NCBI RefSeq assembly: GCF_963583255.1
Contig: NC_084808.1
Location: 14,035,201 to 14,099,200, forward strand
Origin: Pyrus communis
Taxonomy: Eukaryota > Streptophyta > Magnoliopsida > Rosales > Rosaceae
Length of the DNA: 64,000 bases
Direction: 5' to 3'
Numbering within the stretch: the first letter of the stretch is position 1; each line of letters begins with the position of its first letter. Of this stretch, positions 12,893 to 23,504 are shown in pieces. Both the position numbers and the translations under genes were made by a program. The notes below the pieces were generated by a model that was not told where the DNA came from, searched no databases, and was given only the letters and a program-made list of their open reading frames with translations.

Positions 12893-13690
12893 TCGAAGTA
12901 TATACAAACATATTTGACGGTTGGATCGTGCAAATTAGTTTGATAGAATGCATGCACTTTTATAAAGCATCGACCCCAAAACACTGGTGTTTTTCTATAC
13001 TACCGTGTATCTGCTATTTTAAATATTTTGAATTGGTAATAGGGTTTGATCATCTTATCCTTGTACGGTTGAGGATTGTAATTTTGAAGTATATACAAAT
13101 ATATTTGATGGTTGGACCTAAAACGACTGTTAAATCGTGAATTTTAGTTTCTAATCATCGAATCATTTTGTCCCATTACCTAATCTCCGAACGTATTTTT
13201 GGGTATTTTTTGCGTAGGAGATGTCAAAGTATATGCAAACATGCTTGATAGTTGGATCATGCAAATTAGTTTCATAGAATGCGTATCCCCTTGTAAAGCA
13301 TCGATTCCAAAACACTTAAGTGTTTTTTTTTTTTGTACTTCCACTAAAGTACAATGTAAGTTTTTGTTGTATCCGTTATTTGAAATATTTTAAAGGGTTC
13401 ATTCATCTTATTCTTGTAGGCTTGAGGATTGTATTTGCAAAAAATGAACTAAATCCGACCTAAAACAACAGTTAAATTGTGAACTTTAGTTTATAACCGT
13501 CGAATAATTTCATTCTGTTACCTATCCTCCGAAGTTTTTTTGGTGACTTTTTGTGTAGGAGATCTCGAATTATATGCAAACATGTTTGATGGTTGGATCA
13601 TGCAAACTAGTTTCGTAGAATGTGTGTCCCCTTGTAAAGCATCGACCAAAAACCTTTGGTGCTTTTTCTCTACTTTTATGTACGCTTTCG
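12893..13690. repeat. Tandem repeat, two and a half units of about 335 bp
   Basis: The phrase GTTGGATC followed by RTGCAAAYTAGTTT recurs at 12920, 13251 and 13592, giving periods of 331 and 341 bp. Each unit continues with ATAGAATGYRT, CCTTGTAAAGCATCGA and AAAACACT, then CCTAAAACRACWGTTAAAT and GTAGGAGAT. The third unit is partial. Units are clearly diverged. No convincing protein is encoded. Confidence 0.75.
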
Positions 13691-14005
13691 AGAAAAAAAG
13701 GCTCAAACATAGGGTTTAGAGCTTTAGAACCCATCACAAAAATACTGAGAAAAGAAGAGAAATTTACATGATATCAATCAATGCGTGATACAAGATAAAT
13801 TTGATTTTGCAATGCCTAATGCATTTGTTGGGGATTACAAAACACGTAGAGTTTATTCTTCACTTAATTACAATGAAAAAAGGCTTAGCCATAGGATTTA
13901 GAGCTTTTAAAAAAGGCTTAGCCACAAGGTTCTGAACTTAGAAAAAAGGCACAACCTTTCGTGAAAAAAAAGGCTCAGCCATAGGGTTTAGAGCTTTGGA
14001 ACCCA
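13690..14005. repeat. Interspersed short repeats of an AAAAAAGGCT unit
   Basis: A unit beginning AAAAAAGGCTYA and continuing to CATAGGGTTTAGAGCTTT recurs near 13694, 13874, 13909 (partial), 13943 (decayed) and 13965. Two of the units end in GGAACCCA or AGAACCCA. Non-coding. Confidence 0.6.
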
Positions 14006-14470
14006 CTACGGTAATATCCTCTCCATATTCTTCCACATGAACATCATATTAAATTTTGTCACCACCTTCTTCGACATTATAGTGATATTGTTACCATGTT
14101 CTTCCACATTGTGGTGGTATAATGTGTACTTACTTCCTGGACCTCCATAACTAAAGGTGCACCTACTTCCCCTAGCTATCCGTGTGGGCCTAGGTACCGT
14201 CATATTCTGATTGTGGACTTCGGCCACCATAGCCATACCTTTACTGCTAATGTTTTTCATGACATACTTGGAGACCTTGTGCAAAGTGGTGAAATGGTCG
14301 GGTTTGACTAATGGGAAAATGAGTTATGGAAGCAAAGAAGGGAAGAAAGACAAAGAGGAAGGCACAAAGTAGAAAGAGGAAGAGGAAGGTACTGAGGAGA
14401 AAAAGGAAGAGGAAGGCACATACTTATAAATTGATGAACAAGGGTTTGCCCAGTGAACCACTCTGTCAGG
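14006..14470. other. Intergenic, purine-rich stretch
   Basis: A 92-residue open frame on the minus strand lacks recognisable features. 14330-14425 is strongly purine rich with repeated GGAAGAGGAAGGCAC-like phrases. No gene call. Confidence 0.4.
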
Positions 14471-14848
14471 TAAGTAATAGGTAAACATCGAGCAAAGGTT
14501 GAGTTGATGGATATTTATTACATGTCATTATTGGGCTTTTGACCACCAACAGTACACTTAGCCGACGAACGATGTTGTCGGGCAAACCCTTCCTAGCCGA
14601 CAAATACTTAATTCGTTGGGTAAACCCTCTGTTGTTGCGTGCCTTTATTTGCATCTTCACGCTAAAATATTGCTCGACAACGTATTACTTGCTCGACAAC
14701 AATTGTCCATCACGTAAAATTTTTTAGTAAACCCTAAACGTTGACCATCTTCGCCCTACCAACTAAAATATTCATCGGAGAAAGTCCTTTACGAAATTTG
14801 TTCCGTCTCGTAAATGTTTGTAAGAACAAGCCCTATTTTCTAGCAGTG
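14471..14848. mobile_element. Terminus of a CACTA-like DNA transposon
   Basis: The stretch ends in CTATTTTCTAGCAGTG (14833-14848); its reverse complement starts CACTGCTAGAAAATAG, the form of CACTA-superfamily ends. Just inside are subterminal repeats in both orientations (GTCGGGCAAACCCT, TTGGGTAAACCCT, TGCTCGACAAC twice near 14672 and 14692), as expected for this superfamily. I did not find the other end, so the extent is unknown and the 3-bp target site cannot be tested. Confidence 0.5.
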
Positions 14849-15027
14849 AGCATTTCATTCTATTATGTTAGGGCTCACTTTGTATCTTATTTATTTACAA
14901 CCAATAAAACAAGTGTCATATAATGTACGACATCATACGATTATGAACATTTTGCAAAATAACTTACGCACACAAAACACATATCATTGACCCATGAACT
15001 TAAATAATGGTTGAGATTATCAGAGTC

Positions 15028-15555
15028 TGTAGAAGTTTTGAGACCTTTATTGTCCCACATCGGGAAACCTTGGCATTTATATAGGTCTAGTCCTTATTCT
15101 AAACCCTATATAGCTCTTAGAAAGAGTTGTGTATTTTCAAATACACTCAACAGGTATTTGAAAGGGTGTGAAACAACCTATATATTTTCAATCACAGTTT
15201 CCAAATAAGATTTATCCTTTCTTACTCCTTCTCTTCCGTACAAAACTTCCAGAGAGTAAACACACAAAACAATTCGCCAGAATTCTATAATCCAGTGTAG
15301 GTTGTAGAATTAGATAGTTGTATCCTGGTCGAGCAAAGGTCGTAGAACCACAAGCATAAGAATGGGACGGAAATACTATTCGAAGGACATAGCTTAAATG
15401 CTAGCCTCTATCTGTGATTCAATCAAGTTAGTATCATTTTAATTCTTGTATTTATTTCTGCTATTTTATTCTGTATTGCAAGTATATTTTGTTAATAAAG
15501 AATTTAGTATTTCAAGTTTTGTTATTTTTATTTATTTCTGAATTGTTCTCCAACA
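15028..15555 (+). repeat. 5' LTR of Copia element 1
   Basis: 528 bp, TG to CA. Compared with the other three LTRs of this family it lacks a block of over 200 bp: the sequence passes from the region after TTTATATAGG directly to CTCTTAGAAAGAGTTG. The same block is present in its own 3' LTR and in element 2, so this is a deletion after or during insertion. TATA-like strings (TTTATATAGG, CCTATATATT) and a late AATAAAG near the end fit LTR promoter and poly-A signals. Confidence 0.9.
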
Positions 15556-15568
15556 ATCTTCGAACAGT

Positions 15569-16371
15569 ATGGAACAATCAGGAATTAAACCTCATTCTGA
15601 AAAAGCCTGAGAAATTTAAGGGTGGTGACTGTAAAAGATGGTAACATAAAATGTTGTTTTATTTGACAACTCTGAATCTGGCTAATGTTATGCGTGAGAA
15701 TGTGCCTAGTGCGGAACGAGATAATATTCTTGCAGAAACTTTGACAATTATAGATGCCTAGAATCATAATGATTTCCTCTGCAAAAATTATATTCTAAAT
15801 ACATTAGATGATTCGTTGTATGATGTCTATGTGGTGTGCAAAATAGCCAAGGAACTTTGGGAATCACTTGAGAAAAAATATAAAACAGAGGATGCCGGTT
15901 CAAAGAAATTTGTTGTGGGCAAATTTTTGGACTACAAAATGGTAGATTCCAAGTCCGTTGTCTCTCAAACTGAAGATCCCCAGGAAATCATCCATGACAT
16001 TCATGTTGAAGGGATGGTGATCAATAAGTCTTTTCAAGTAGCGTCTTTTATAGAGAAATTGCCACCTTCTTGGAAGGAGTTTAAGAATTATCTCAAGCAT
16101 AAACATAAGGAGATAACCCTCAAGGATCTCACTGTAAGGCTGAGAATTGAGGAAGATAACCATTAGAATGAGAAGAGCCTGGTTTCGAGTATGGAAGCTA
16201 AGGCGAATGTCGTTGAAAGAAGTTCATTAAAGCAAAGGCCGAAATTCTAGAAAACTAAGAAGGAAAAAAAACTTTGTCCCTGCTGTGAAAGGCAAAGACT
16301 TCAAGAAAATTGAGGGAAGTTGTTGGGTTTGTGGAAAGCAAGGCCATAGGGCTCAAGAATGTCGTCATTGA
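15569..16371 (+). pseudogene. gag remnant of Copia element 1
   Basis: Starts MEQSGIKPHSEK, only 13 nt after the 5' LTR, and is broken early by a frameshift and a stop near 15610-15640. The open part 15816-16166 matches the gag of plant Copia ([35 protein letters not shown]). After another stop come a basic segment and a CCHC zinc knuckle, CWVCGKQGHRAQEC, at about 16322-16363. The role in active relatives is packaging element RNA in virus-like particles. Confidence 0.88.
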
Positions 16372-16428
16372 AAGGATCAATGTCCTGGAAATCAAGGCAA
16401 CAATAACCGTACAAACCTGATTGAAAAT

Positions 16429-17400
16429 GATACGGATGCCTTGGTTGCAATGATTTCTGAAATCAACCTTGTATTTGACCACGCTGATTGGTGGATATAT
16501 TTCGGTGTGACTCACCATGTATGTGGTGACAGAAATATGTTCTCTTCGTACCAGAAAGCCAAAGGGAACGAGCAGCTATTTATGGGAAATGTGTTTGCAT
16601 CTGCTGTGGTTGGAATAGGGAAATGTGTTCTGAAATTCACTTCTGGAAAGGAATTAACCCTCCTTGATGTGCTGCATGTACCCGATATAAGGAAGAATCA
16701 TGTTTCTGGTCCTATCCTTTGTAATAAGGGATTCAAACTAGTTTTTGAGTCCAATAAGTTTGTAATAACTAAATGGGGAATGTTTGTAAGAAAGGGTGAA
16801 CTTGCTGATGGATTATTCAAACTGATTGTACTTGCTAATGTTATGAATGAAATAAATAACACTTCTGCTTATATTGTTGATTCATCTAATTTATGGCACT
16901 CTAGGTTAGGACATGTAAATTTTCGTACTCTTTTTAGAATGCATAATTTAGGTTTGCCGCCCAAACTTGATTATTTAGATACTGTTAAATGTGAGACTTG
17001 TACAGAATAGAAATTTGCAAGTCAAGGCTTTAAATCAATGCATGAAAAATCCAATGATTTGTTAGATTTAATTCATATCGACTTGTGTGATTTTAGATCA
17101 TATCCAACTCGTGGTGGAAAGAACTATTATGCAACATTTGTAGATGATTTCAGTAAGTATTGTTATGGTTATTTACTTCATAGTAAAGATGAGACCTTGG
17201 ATATGTTTAAGACTTATCAGACAGAGGTTGAGAATCAACTTAACAAGAAGATTAAAGTCTTAAAGTCCGATATGGGAGGAGAATATGAGTCTCATGCCTT
17301 TGATGAATTTTGTGCCACACATGGCATAATTCATCAAGCAACAACCCCTTATACACCACAACACAACGGTGTTGCCGAACGAAAAAAATAGGACTTTTAA
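16429..17400 (+). pseudogene. Protease and integrase remnant of Copia element 1
   Basis: The protease active-site region reads WIYFGVTHHVCGD where working elements have an Asp-Ser/Thr-Gly-Ala motif, so the catalytic Asp is gone. The integrase zinc-binding region (LWHSRLGHVNF ... KCETCTE) is followed by a stop near 17008. The catalytic core is then readable at 17038-17391 ([28 protein letters not shown]), with the three acidic residues still present but a frameshift directly after the last. Confidence 0.88.
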
Positions 17401-17576
17401 AGACATGATCAATTTCATGTTGAATAGCTCTGGGCTTCCACACAATTTGTGAGGTGAAGCTTTACTTACTGCATATAAAATTTTGAATCGAATTCCATCT
17501 AAAACGAGAAAGGAGTCACCATATGAATTATGGAAAGGAAGAACCCCCCAACTTTTAAATTGCTTAAAGTGTAGGG

Positions 17577-19470
17577 TTGCCTAGTAATAGTACAAGTCTC
17601 ATTGCCAAAAAGAACAAATTAGGGCCTAAAACTATAGATTGTGTTCTTATTGGTTTTGCATTTAATAGTTCAGCTTATAGATTCTTAGTTTTTCATTCCG
17701 AAGTAAGCGATATACATGTCAATACTATTATAGAATCTATAAATGCAATATTTTTTTAGGATATATTTCCATATAAAATGGGCAAGTTTAATTTCTTGAA
17801 AAAGAGATTACATGATGATGTATCTGAGGTTAATGACGAACCATGAGAATATGATGATGGTTCATCCTCATCTAGAGTTCAAGAAGAAGAAGAACTTGAA
17901 CCTAAAAGGAGTAAAAGGACAAAAATTCGAAAAGACTTTGGGCCTGATTTTGTGACCTTATTAACTGAGACAGAACCTCAATCATTCAAGGAGGCCATGT
18001 TGATTCCTGAAGCTCTATTTTGGAAGGATGCAGTTAACAGTGAAGTAGATTCCATTATGAAAAATCATACATGGGAATTAGTCGATTTGCCCCTGGGTAA
18101 TAAGCCAATTGGGTACAAATGGATCTTTAAGAAGAAATTAAAACCAGATGGTACAATTGATAAATATAAGGCTCGCTTGGTAGCTAAAGGATACCATCAA
18201 AAACATGGTTTAGATTTCTTTGATACATACTCGCCTGTAATGAGAATTACTTCGATAAAATTGTTGATTGCTATAGCTACACTCCATAACATGGAAATAC
18301 ATCAAATGGAAGTAAAGATGGCATTCTTAAATGGAGACTTAGATGAGGAAATATATATATGGAACAACCCGAGGGGTTTGTGGTTAAAAGTCAAGAACAC
18401 AAAGTTTGTAAACTTGTGAAATCGCTATATGGGCTTAAACAAGCTCCAAAGCAATGGCATGAGAAATTTGACCATGATCACACGTGGGTTTAAGATAAAT
18501 GAGTGTAATAAGTGTGTGTACACAAAAACTCAAAATAATGCTTGCGTTTTGTTGTGTTTATATGTAGATGATATGCTTATAATGGGGACTAACAATGAGA
18601 TAATAAATTGGACCAAGAAGATATTGAAATCAAGTTTCGATATGAAAGATCTTGGTCTAGCTGATGTGATTCTTGGTATGAAAATCAAAAGAAACCAAGA
18701 AGGTTATATTCTTACACAATCCCATTATATAGAAGCTACACTTAGGAAATATGGTCATTTGGAAAGTAAAGATGCAATTACTACTTTTGATGTCAATAAC
18801 AAACTAAAGAAAAGTAGTGGTGATGCTATATCTCAACGTGAATATTCACAAGTTATTGGAAGCCTTATGTACATTATGAACTATACAAGGCCTGATATAG
18901 CATACTCAGTGAGTAGACTAAGTAGATATACATGCAACCAGAGGCATGATCATTGGGAAACTTTAATTTGAGTATTGAATTATGGATTGCATTATACGGG
19001 GTATCCTCCTGTGCTTGAAGGATTTACTGATGTGAATTGGATATCCGATAGTACTGATACAAAATCCACAAGTGGATATGTATTTACTTTGGGAAGAGCA
19101 GCAATATCTTAGAAATCTTCCAAACAAACGTGCATAGCCCGATCAACGATGGAATCAGAATTTATAGCTCTCGATAAGGCTAGAGAAAAAGCTGAGTGGC
19201 TAAGAGATTTTTTGGAAGATGTTCCCATATGGCCTAAACCTATAACGACAATATGTATACACTATGATAGTTTAGCTGCACAATATCGAGCTAAAAACAG
19301 AGTATACAATGGGAAGTCTAGACAAATTAGACGTGGCTCTCTGGTGGTGTAATTTGTATTGACTATGTTAAGTCAAAAGATAATATTGCGGATCCGCTTA
19401 CTAAAGGTTTGTCTAGAGAGCAAGTTAAGCATACATCGAGGGCAATGGGTTTAAAGCCAATAGAGTAAAA
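17577..19470 (+). pseudogene. Reverse transcriptase and RNase H remnant of Copia element 1
   Basis: Reverse transcriptase blocks are GYKWIFKKKLKPDGTIDKYK and ARLVAKGY at 17952-18419 and the catalytic LYVDDMLIMG at about 18556-18590. The frame is broken between 18419 and 18429. RNase H-side sequence follows ([36 protein letters not shown]). Relative to element 2 there is a 21-bp deletion near 18975 and a further small loss near 19334, plus stop codons at about 18969 and 19110. Confidence 0.88.
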
Positions 19471-20017
19471 TGAAACTGGCAAACAAAATCCTAACCTAGT
19501 TGATTGAAGATCCCATGGTCTAGGTTCAATAGGCAAACTGCTTTGGCTAGATTCAAAGAAGAAACACACTTACATACCCATTCCTACGATGGAAGAAGTG
19601 TGGTGGTTGCTGATGGGTGTAGGATACATTAGTTTAATGATATTGATACTTGTAAATCAAGTGGATTAGTAGCAGCCTATTCTTAATCAATATCACCTAT
19701 ATGAGAGTAAATGTGGGGTTGCATTTATGAGAATTACATGGTTACATTCTCTAAAGCTCTCAGGACTAAAAAGAACACAAACGTATGAATTTGTGATGTA
19801 TTGGCGTGGCATATGTTTTGCTTATTGTCTTGGTTTACTATGGAGATGAACAGTTCAAGATTTTATATTCACTGCGTCATCTAGTAAATCTGATAAGTAT
19901 ATACTAAGGTAGGTTCAAATCCAAAAGACACCTCTCCTAATATATGTCACATCTATTGTTTACTCTCGTATCTTAGTTTCTCTAGGACCAAATAGTCGTC
20001 TAAAAAATGTAGGGTAT

Positions 20018-20804
20018 TGTAGGAGTTTTGAGACCTTTATTGTCCCACATCCGGAAACATTGAGTTCTCAAAGGCCTTTATATAGGCTCAGTCCTTGATA
20101 CTAGTAGTTAAGATTTGGACCATTTGGAAAATGATTAAAGGCTTGGGCCTTATGGTTGTGTGGATTAGGTTTGTATAATATAGCCTAATACAATTAATAT
20201 TAATTAATCAAGATCCGCGTTGCGGCACTTGGGGCCTTGGAAGTTAAAATTAATCAAAGTTCATTATTTTTTATTTCGGATTAAGTTTTTTAATTAACAT
20301 ATTAATTTAAAAATAAAATAAAAATAAAAATAAAAATAAAACGTTTTGATTAAGAGACACAGCTCTTAGAAAGAGTTGTGTATTTTCAAATACGCTTAAC
20401 AGGTATTTGAAATGATGTGAAACAACCTATATATTTGCAATCACACTTTCCAAACAAAATTTATCCTTTCTTCCTCCTTCTCTTCCGTACAAATTTTCAG
20501 AGAGTAAACGCACAAAATAATTCGCCAAAATTCTATAATCCAGTGCAGGTTGTAGAATTAGATAGTTGTGCCTTGATCAAGCAGACGTCGTAGAACCATA
20601 GGCACAAGAGTGGGACGGAAATACTGTTCGAATAACATAGCTTAACCGCTAGCCTCTATCTGTGATTCAATCAAGTTAGTATTATTTTAATTCTTATATT
20701 TATTTATGTAATTTCATTCTGTATTGCAAGGATATTTTGTTAATAAAGAATTTAGTATTTTCAAGTTCTGTTATGTTTATTTATTTCTGAATTGTTCTCC
20801 AACA
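20018..20804 (+). repeat. 3' LTR of Copia element 1
   Basis: 787 bp, TG to CCAACA, preceded by a purine-rich string (AAAAAATGTAGGGTA) in the polypurine-tract position. It carries the block missing from the 5' LTR, including an (AAAAT)n-like run at 20300-20340, and is followed by the target duplication GAGTC. Confidence 0.9.
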
Positions 20805-20809
20805 GAGTC

Positions 20810-21660
20810 AACCCATGTGGAACCACAATGAATAAGGTGATTGCAGAATAAAGTGAGGTGATAATGTCTATCTGTCAAGTCTTTACATGATGAAGATAGA
20901 GGTTTCTTAAGCAGACTCCTTTAAAAGTGGCATTTTTTATGGACTCTCTATCACTTCATATTTTTTGCACAATGTTTTATAATGTTGGCACGAAATTGAC
21001 ATTAAACTGTGAGGTGGCAGAGAATCCAATAAAGAGTCATACTTTAAGAGAATCTCCTTAATATTTCTCGAGGTGCCATATATTCCTTTTGAACTCTTGA
21101 CAACTAAATAAAGCTCCCCCCTCCCTCGCGGTCGCAATTCACCCAATACAATCATGGGGGGCGATGGCAAAAAACAGAGTTGTGGATCAGACGCTGGCGA
21201 AATTTCCACCATTGGCTGAGATGTTTAGTCGACTCTTTCCCTCGTGACGGAGTCCGAACTCCTACGAACGAGCAAACAAGGAGGAAAGAGACCCTAGCAA
21301 ATCGTCATAATTAGTGGACAAGTGTAAGCTTTGCAGCCTGATAATATGGAGTAATGTGCACAATGTTTCTTGATTATGATTTTATTGTTACACCTAAAAG
21401 TGTACTACAAAACGTTGAATGAAATTCGATTGTTGTGCAAGTAAATTTGGGGTTCAGATAAAACTATTCTTCAAAATTTAAGCCAGACATTGTTTTAAAT
21501 GGGTTGTAAAACAGGTGGTGGTAAAATCTCCATTTTGTAAATTTTGTGCAATCCATGCAACTTGAGTGTCTCTTTTTTTTGTTTCTTCTAATTTATTATT
21601 AAGTTTTTCGTTTGTGAATATATACGAGGGATGCTACCAATCTTTGAATTTAGACATGGG
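20810..21660. other. Intergenic, no gene recognised
   Basis: No domain-bearing frame. A GC-richer patch at 21115-21300 has an open frame on the minus strand (20937-21212) without recognisable features. Treated as unannotated. Confidence 0.4.
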
Positions 21661-21780
21661 AAATGTTATTGGCATTTCAAAAATCTCATTCTACACTCCT
21701 TACAAGAGTTTTTTATTTTTTTTCAAATATGGAAAGTTTGAAGTGTAGAATGAGATTTTTAAAGTGTCATTAACAATTAT
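21661..21780. mobile_element. Foldback MITE, about 120 bp
   Basis: Imperfect inverted arms of about 38 bp. The inner 20 bases are nearly perfect: AAAAATCTCATTCTACACT on the left (about 21679-21697) and its complement AGTGTAGAATGAGATTTTT on the right (about 21742-21760). The outer arms TGTTATTGGCATTT and AAGTGTCATTAACAA continue the pairing with mismatches. The spacer is about 44 bp. Superfamily not assigned because target duplications are not clear. Confidence 0.65.
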
Positions 21781-22088
21781 CTCAAACATTTTCACTTCTT
21801 TATGTTTTTTACAGAGACACGTGCCACTCAAATAGATAAGTCACAAAAAGACCATAGAGAGTTTTTGGTGCAGAAGATTTGAAATATATACTGGTAGCAT
21901 GATTGTTATTGACCTTTTTACGTGGCATTGATGTACTTTTATTTTTCCATTATAGACATGATTCTATATTTTGGATTTTTGTGTCATGAGATTTTTTAAC
22001 TTTTATTTGCTTTTGGTTTTGATTAATTCAGTTTTGCTCTTTTACGGTTTTTATGTCCACCCCTATTAACTAAAAAAGGTATCCCACT

Positions 22089-22535
22089 ACATTGACGGAA
22101 GACTAATTCTTCTCCTCATGCAACTCGGTGCCACATGATATGCAGTGTACTTTTGGCCTCCCTATCAAATAGTACACCATAATAGATTTTGTGGCCAAAA
22201 AAATTGAGTCATTAGAGTTCAAACTCAGGTTGACCCTTCAACCCTAAAACTAGTATTAATCTCTACATAGTAAATTTGTAATCTAATATTATGTAAATGA
22301 AACTTTAGTAATCTAACATTGACAGAAGGCTAATTCTTCTCCTCATGCAACTCGGTACCACATGATGTGCCGCGTACTTTTGGCCTCCAGATCAAATAGT
22401 ACACCATAGTAGAGTTCGTGACCAAAAAAATTGCAGTCATTCGAGTTCAAACACATGTTGACCCTCCAACCCTAAAACTAGTATTAATCTCTCCATAGTA
22501 AATTTGTCTAATATTATGTAAATGAAATTTTAGTT
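22089..22535. repeat. Direct tandem duplication, period 227 bp
   Basis: Two copies, 22089-22315 and 22316 to about 22535, both starting ACATTGAC and containing GGCTAATTCTTCTCCTCATG-like, GTACTTTTGGCCTCC, ATCAAATAGTACACCAT and CCTAAAACTAGTATTAATCT phrases in the same order. They differ at scattered positions, and the second lacks a few bases near its end. No coding sequence. Confidence 0.88.
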
Positions 22536-22540
22536 TGACC

Positions 22541-23394
22541 CAAAAAAATATTAATGAAATTATACAAGAACATAATGGTCCAAATCAGATTAGTATCAAC
22601 ATTGATTCCATATGATTCATGTATAAGCCAGAAAACGGATCATCACGCATGTTTCATGCCCCTAAGCTAATTTCTTAATTATCTAAGAAAATAATACTAT
22701 AATATACAGATAAAAAAATTGCAACTAATTCCATAACTGTAATAACTGAAATGGTATCAGAATATGTATTTTAATTTGGAGTCAGATTTGTTCCCTCTGT
22801 GGGAGAGAATCTGATGCGAGTTACATGGGGACACATGTGATCACATGAGGTTTGGAGTTAGGGTTCAGAAATTGGTCAACAAATTGCTTTTGTTGAAGAA
22901 ATTCTACCAAAGCATGTGCTTCCAAGCTAAATAATTAAATAGGTGAACCAACCCATAAGAATAATTAATCCAACTTAAAATAATACATTCATATCCACAC
23001 TGTTGTGAAATTGAGAATATGAGTAATGGAATATAAAATAAATAAGATACAATATTTACAAGGTTCAGTAAGAGTGCTTACATCTTCGGGGCAGCAGTAA
23101 TACTTTCTCTCATTATCTGAAATAATAGGAGTAAAAGATAATCCTTACCATTTTTCTTTACTCTTCAATTTTCTTTTTGTTGCTAGTGGCCTTGGCTGTC
23201 ATTATATGGGCAAATGAATAGGTAATTACATCATTGCTTACACAGGCATGATGACATTGCTCACAGGGGCATGATGTCATCCACTCAAACCAAATAATGG
23301 ACATCCATATTTACAACACACACAAATTTGTCTTCTTTTTTAAGATTTACCCAAAACAAGTTGGATGCCAAGTGTGGCTGAACAAACGGGGTTG
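22541..23394. other. Intergenic, no gene recognised
   Basis: AT-rich; open frames are short. A short local repeat around the phrase GGCATGATG occurs at 23246-23274. Nothing else was supported. Confidence 0.4.
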
Positions 23395-23501
23395 GAGAAA
23401 CAAATTGGTATGAACTCGTCATCTACTAAATTTAGATTTAAAATATCTCATTTACAAATTAAAAGAAATAACACCAGACCGTAGTACTAAGTAGACTTGG
23501 T
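23395..23501 (-). mobile_element. SINE fragment (family 2)
   Basis: On the minus strand it reads ACTACGGTCTGGTGTTATTTC, then TTGTAAATGAGATATTTTAAA, then GTAGATGACGAGTTCATACC. The same order is found at 52583-52753 (TTACGATCTGGTGATATTTA, AGAGGTCTTAGG, GTGGATGACGAATTCAATACC). It is more decayed than that copy and its boundaries are approximate. Confidence 0.5.
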
Positions 23502-23504
23502 TAT

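Larger units (their letters stand above)
15028..20804 (+). mobile_element. Full-length but inactivated Copia element 1
   Basis: LTRs at 15028-15555 and 20018-20804 begin TG and end CCAACA and enclose a degraded gag-pol. A perfect 5-bp target duplication GAGTC flanks it (15023-15027 and 20805-20809). Gene order is gag, protease, integrase, reverse transcriptase, RNase H, the Copia order. Several stops and frameshifts break the single expected polyprotein, so it cannot act on its own. It is a close relative of the element at 45966-51967 in the same orientation. Confidence 0.93.
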
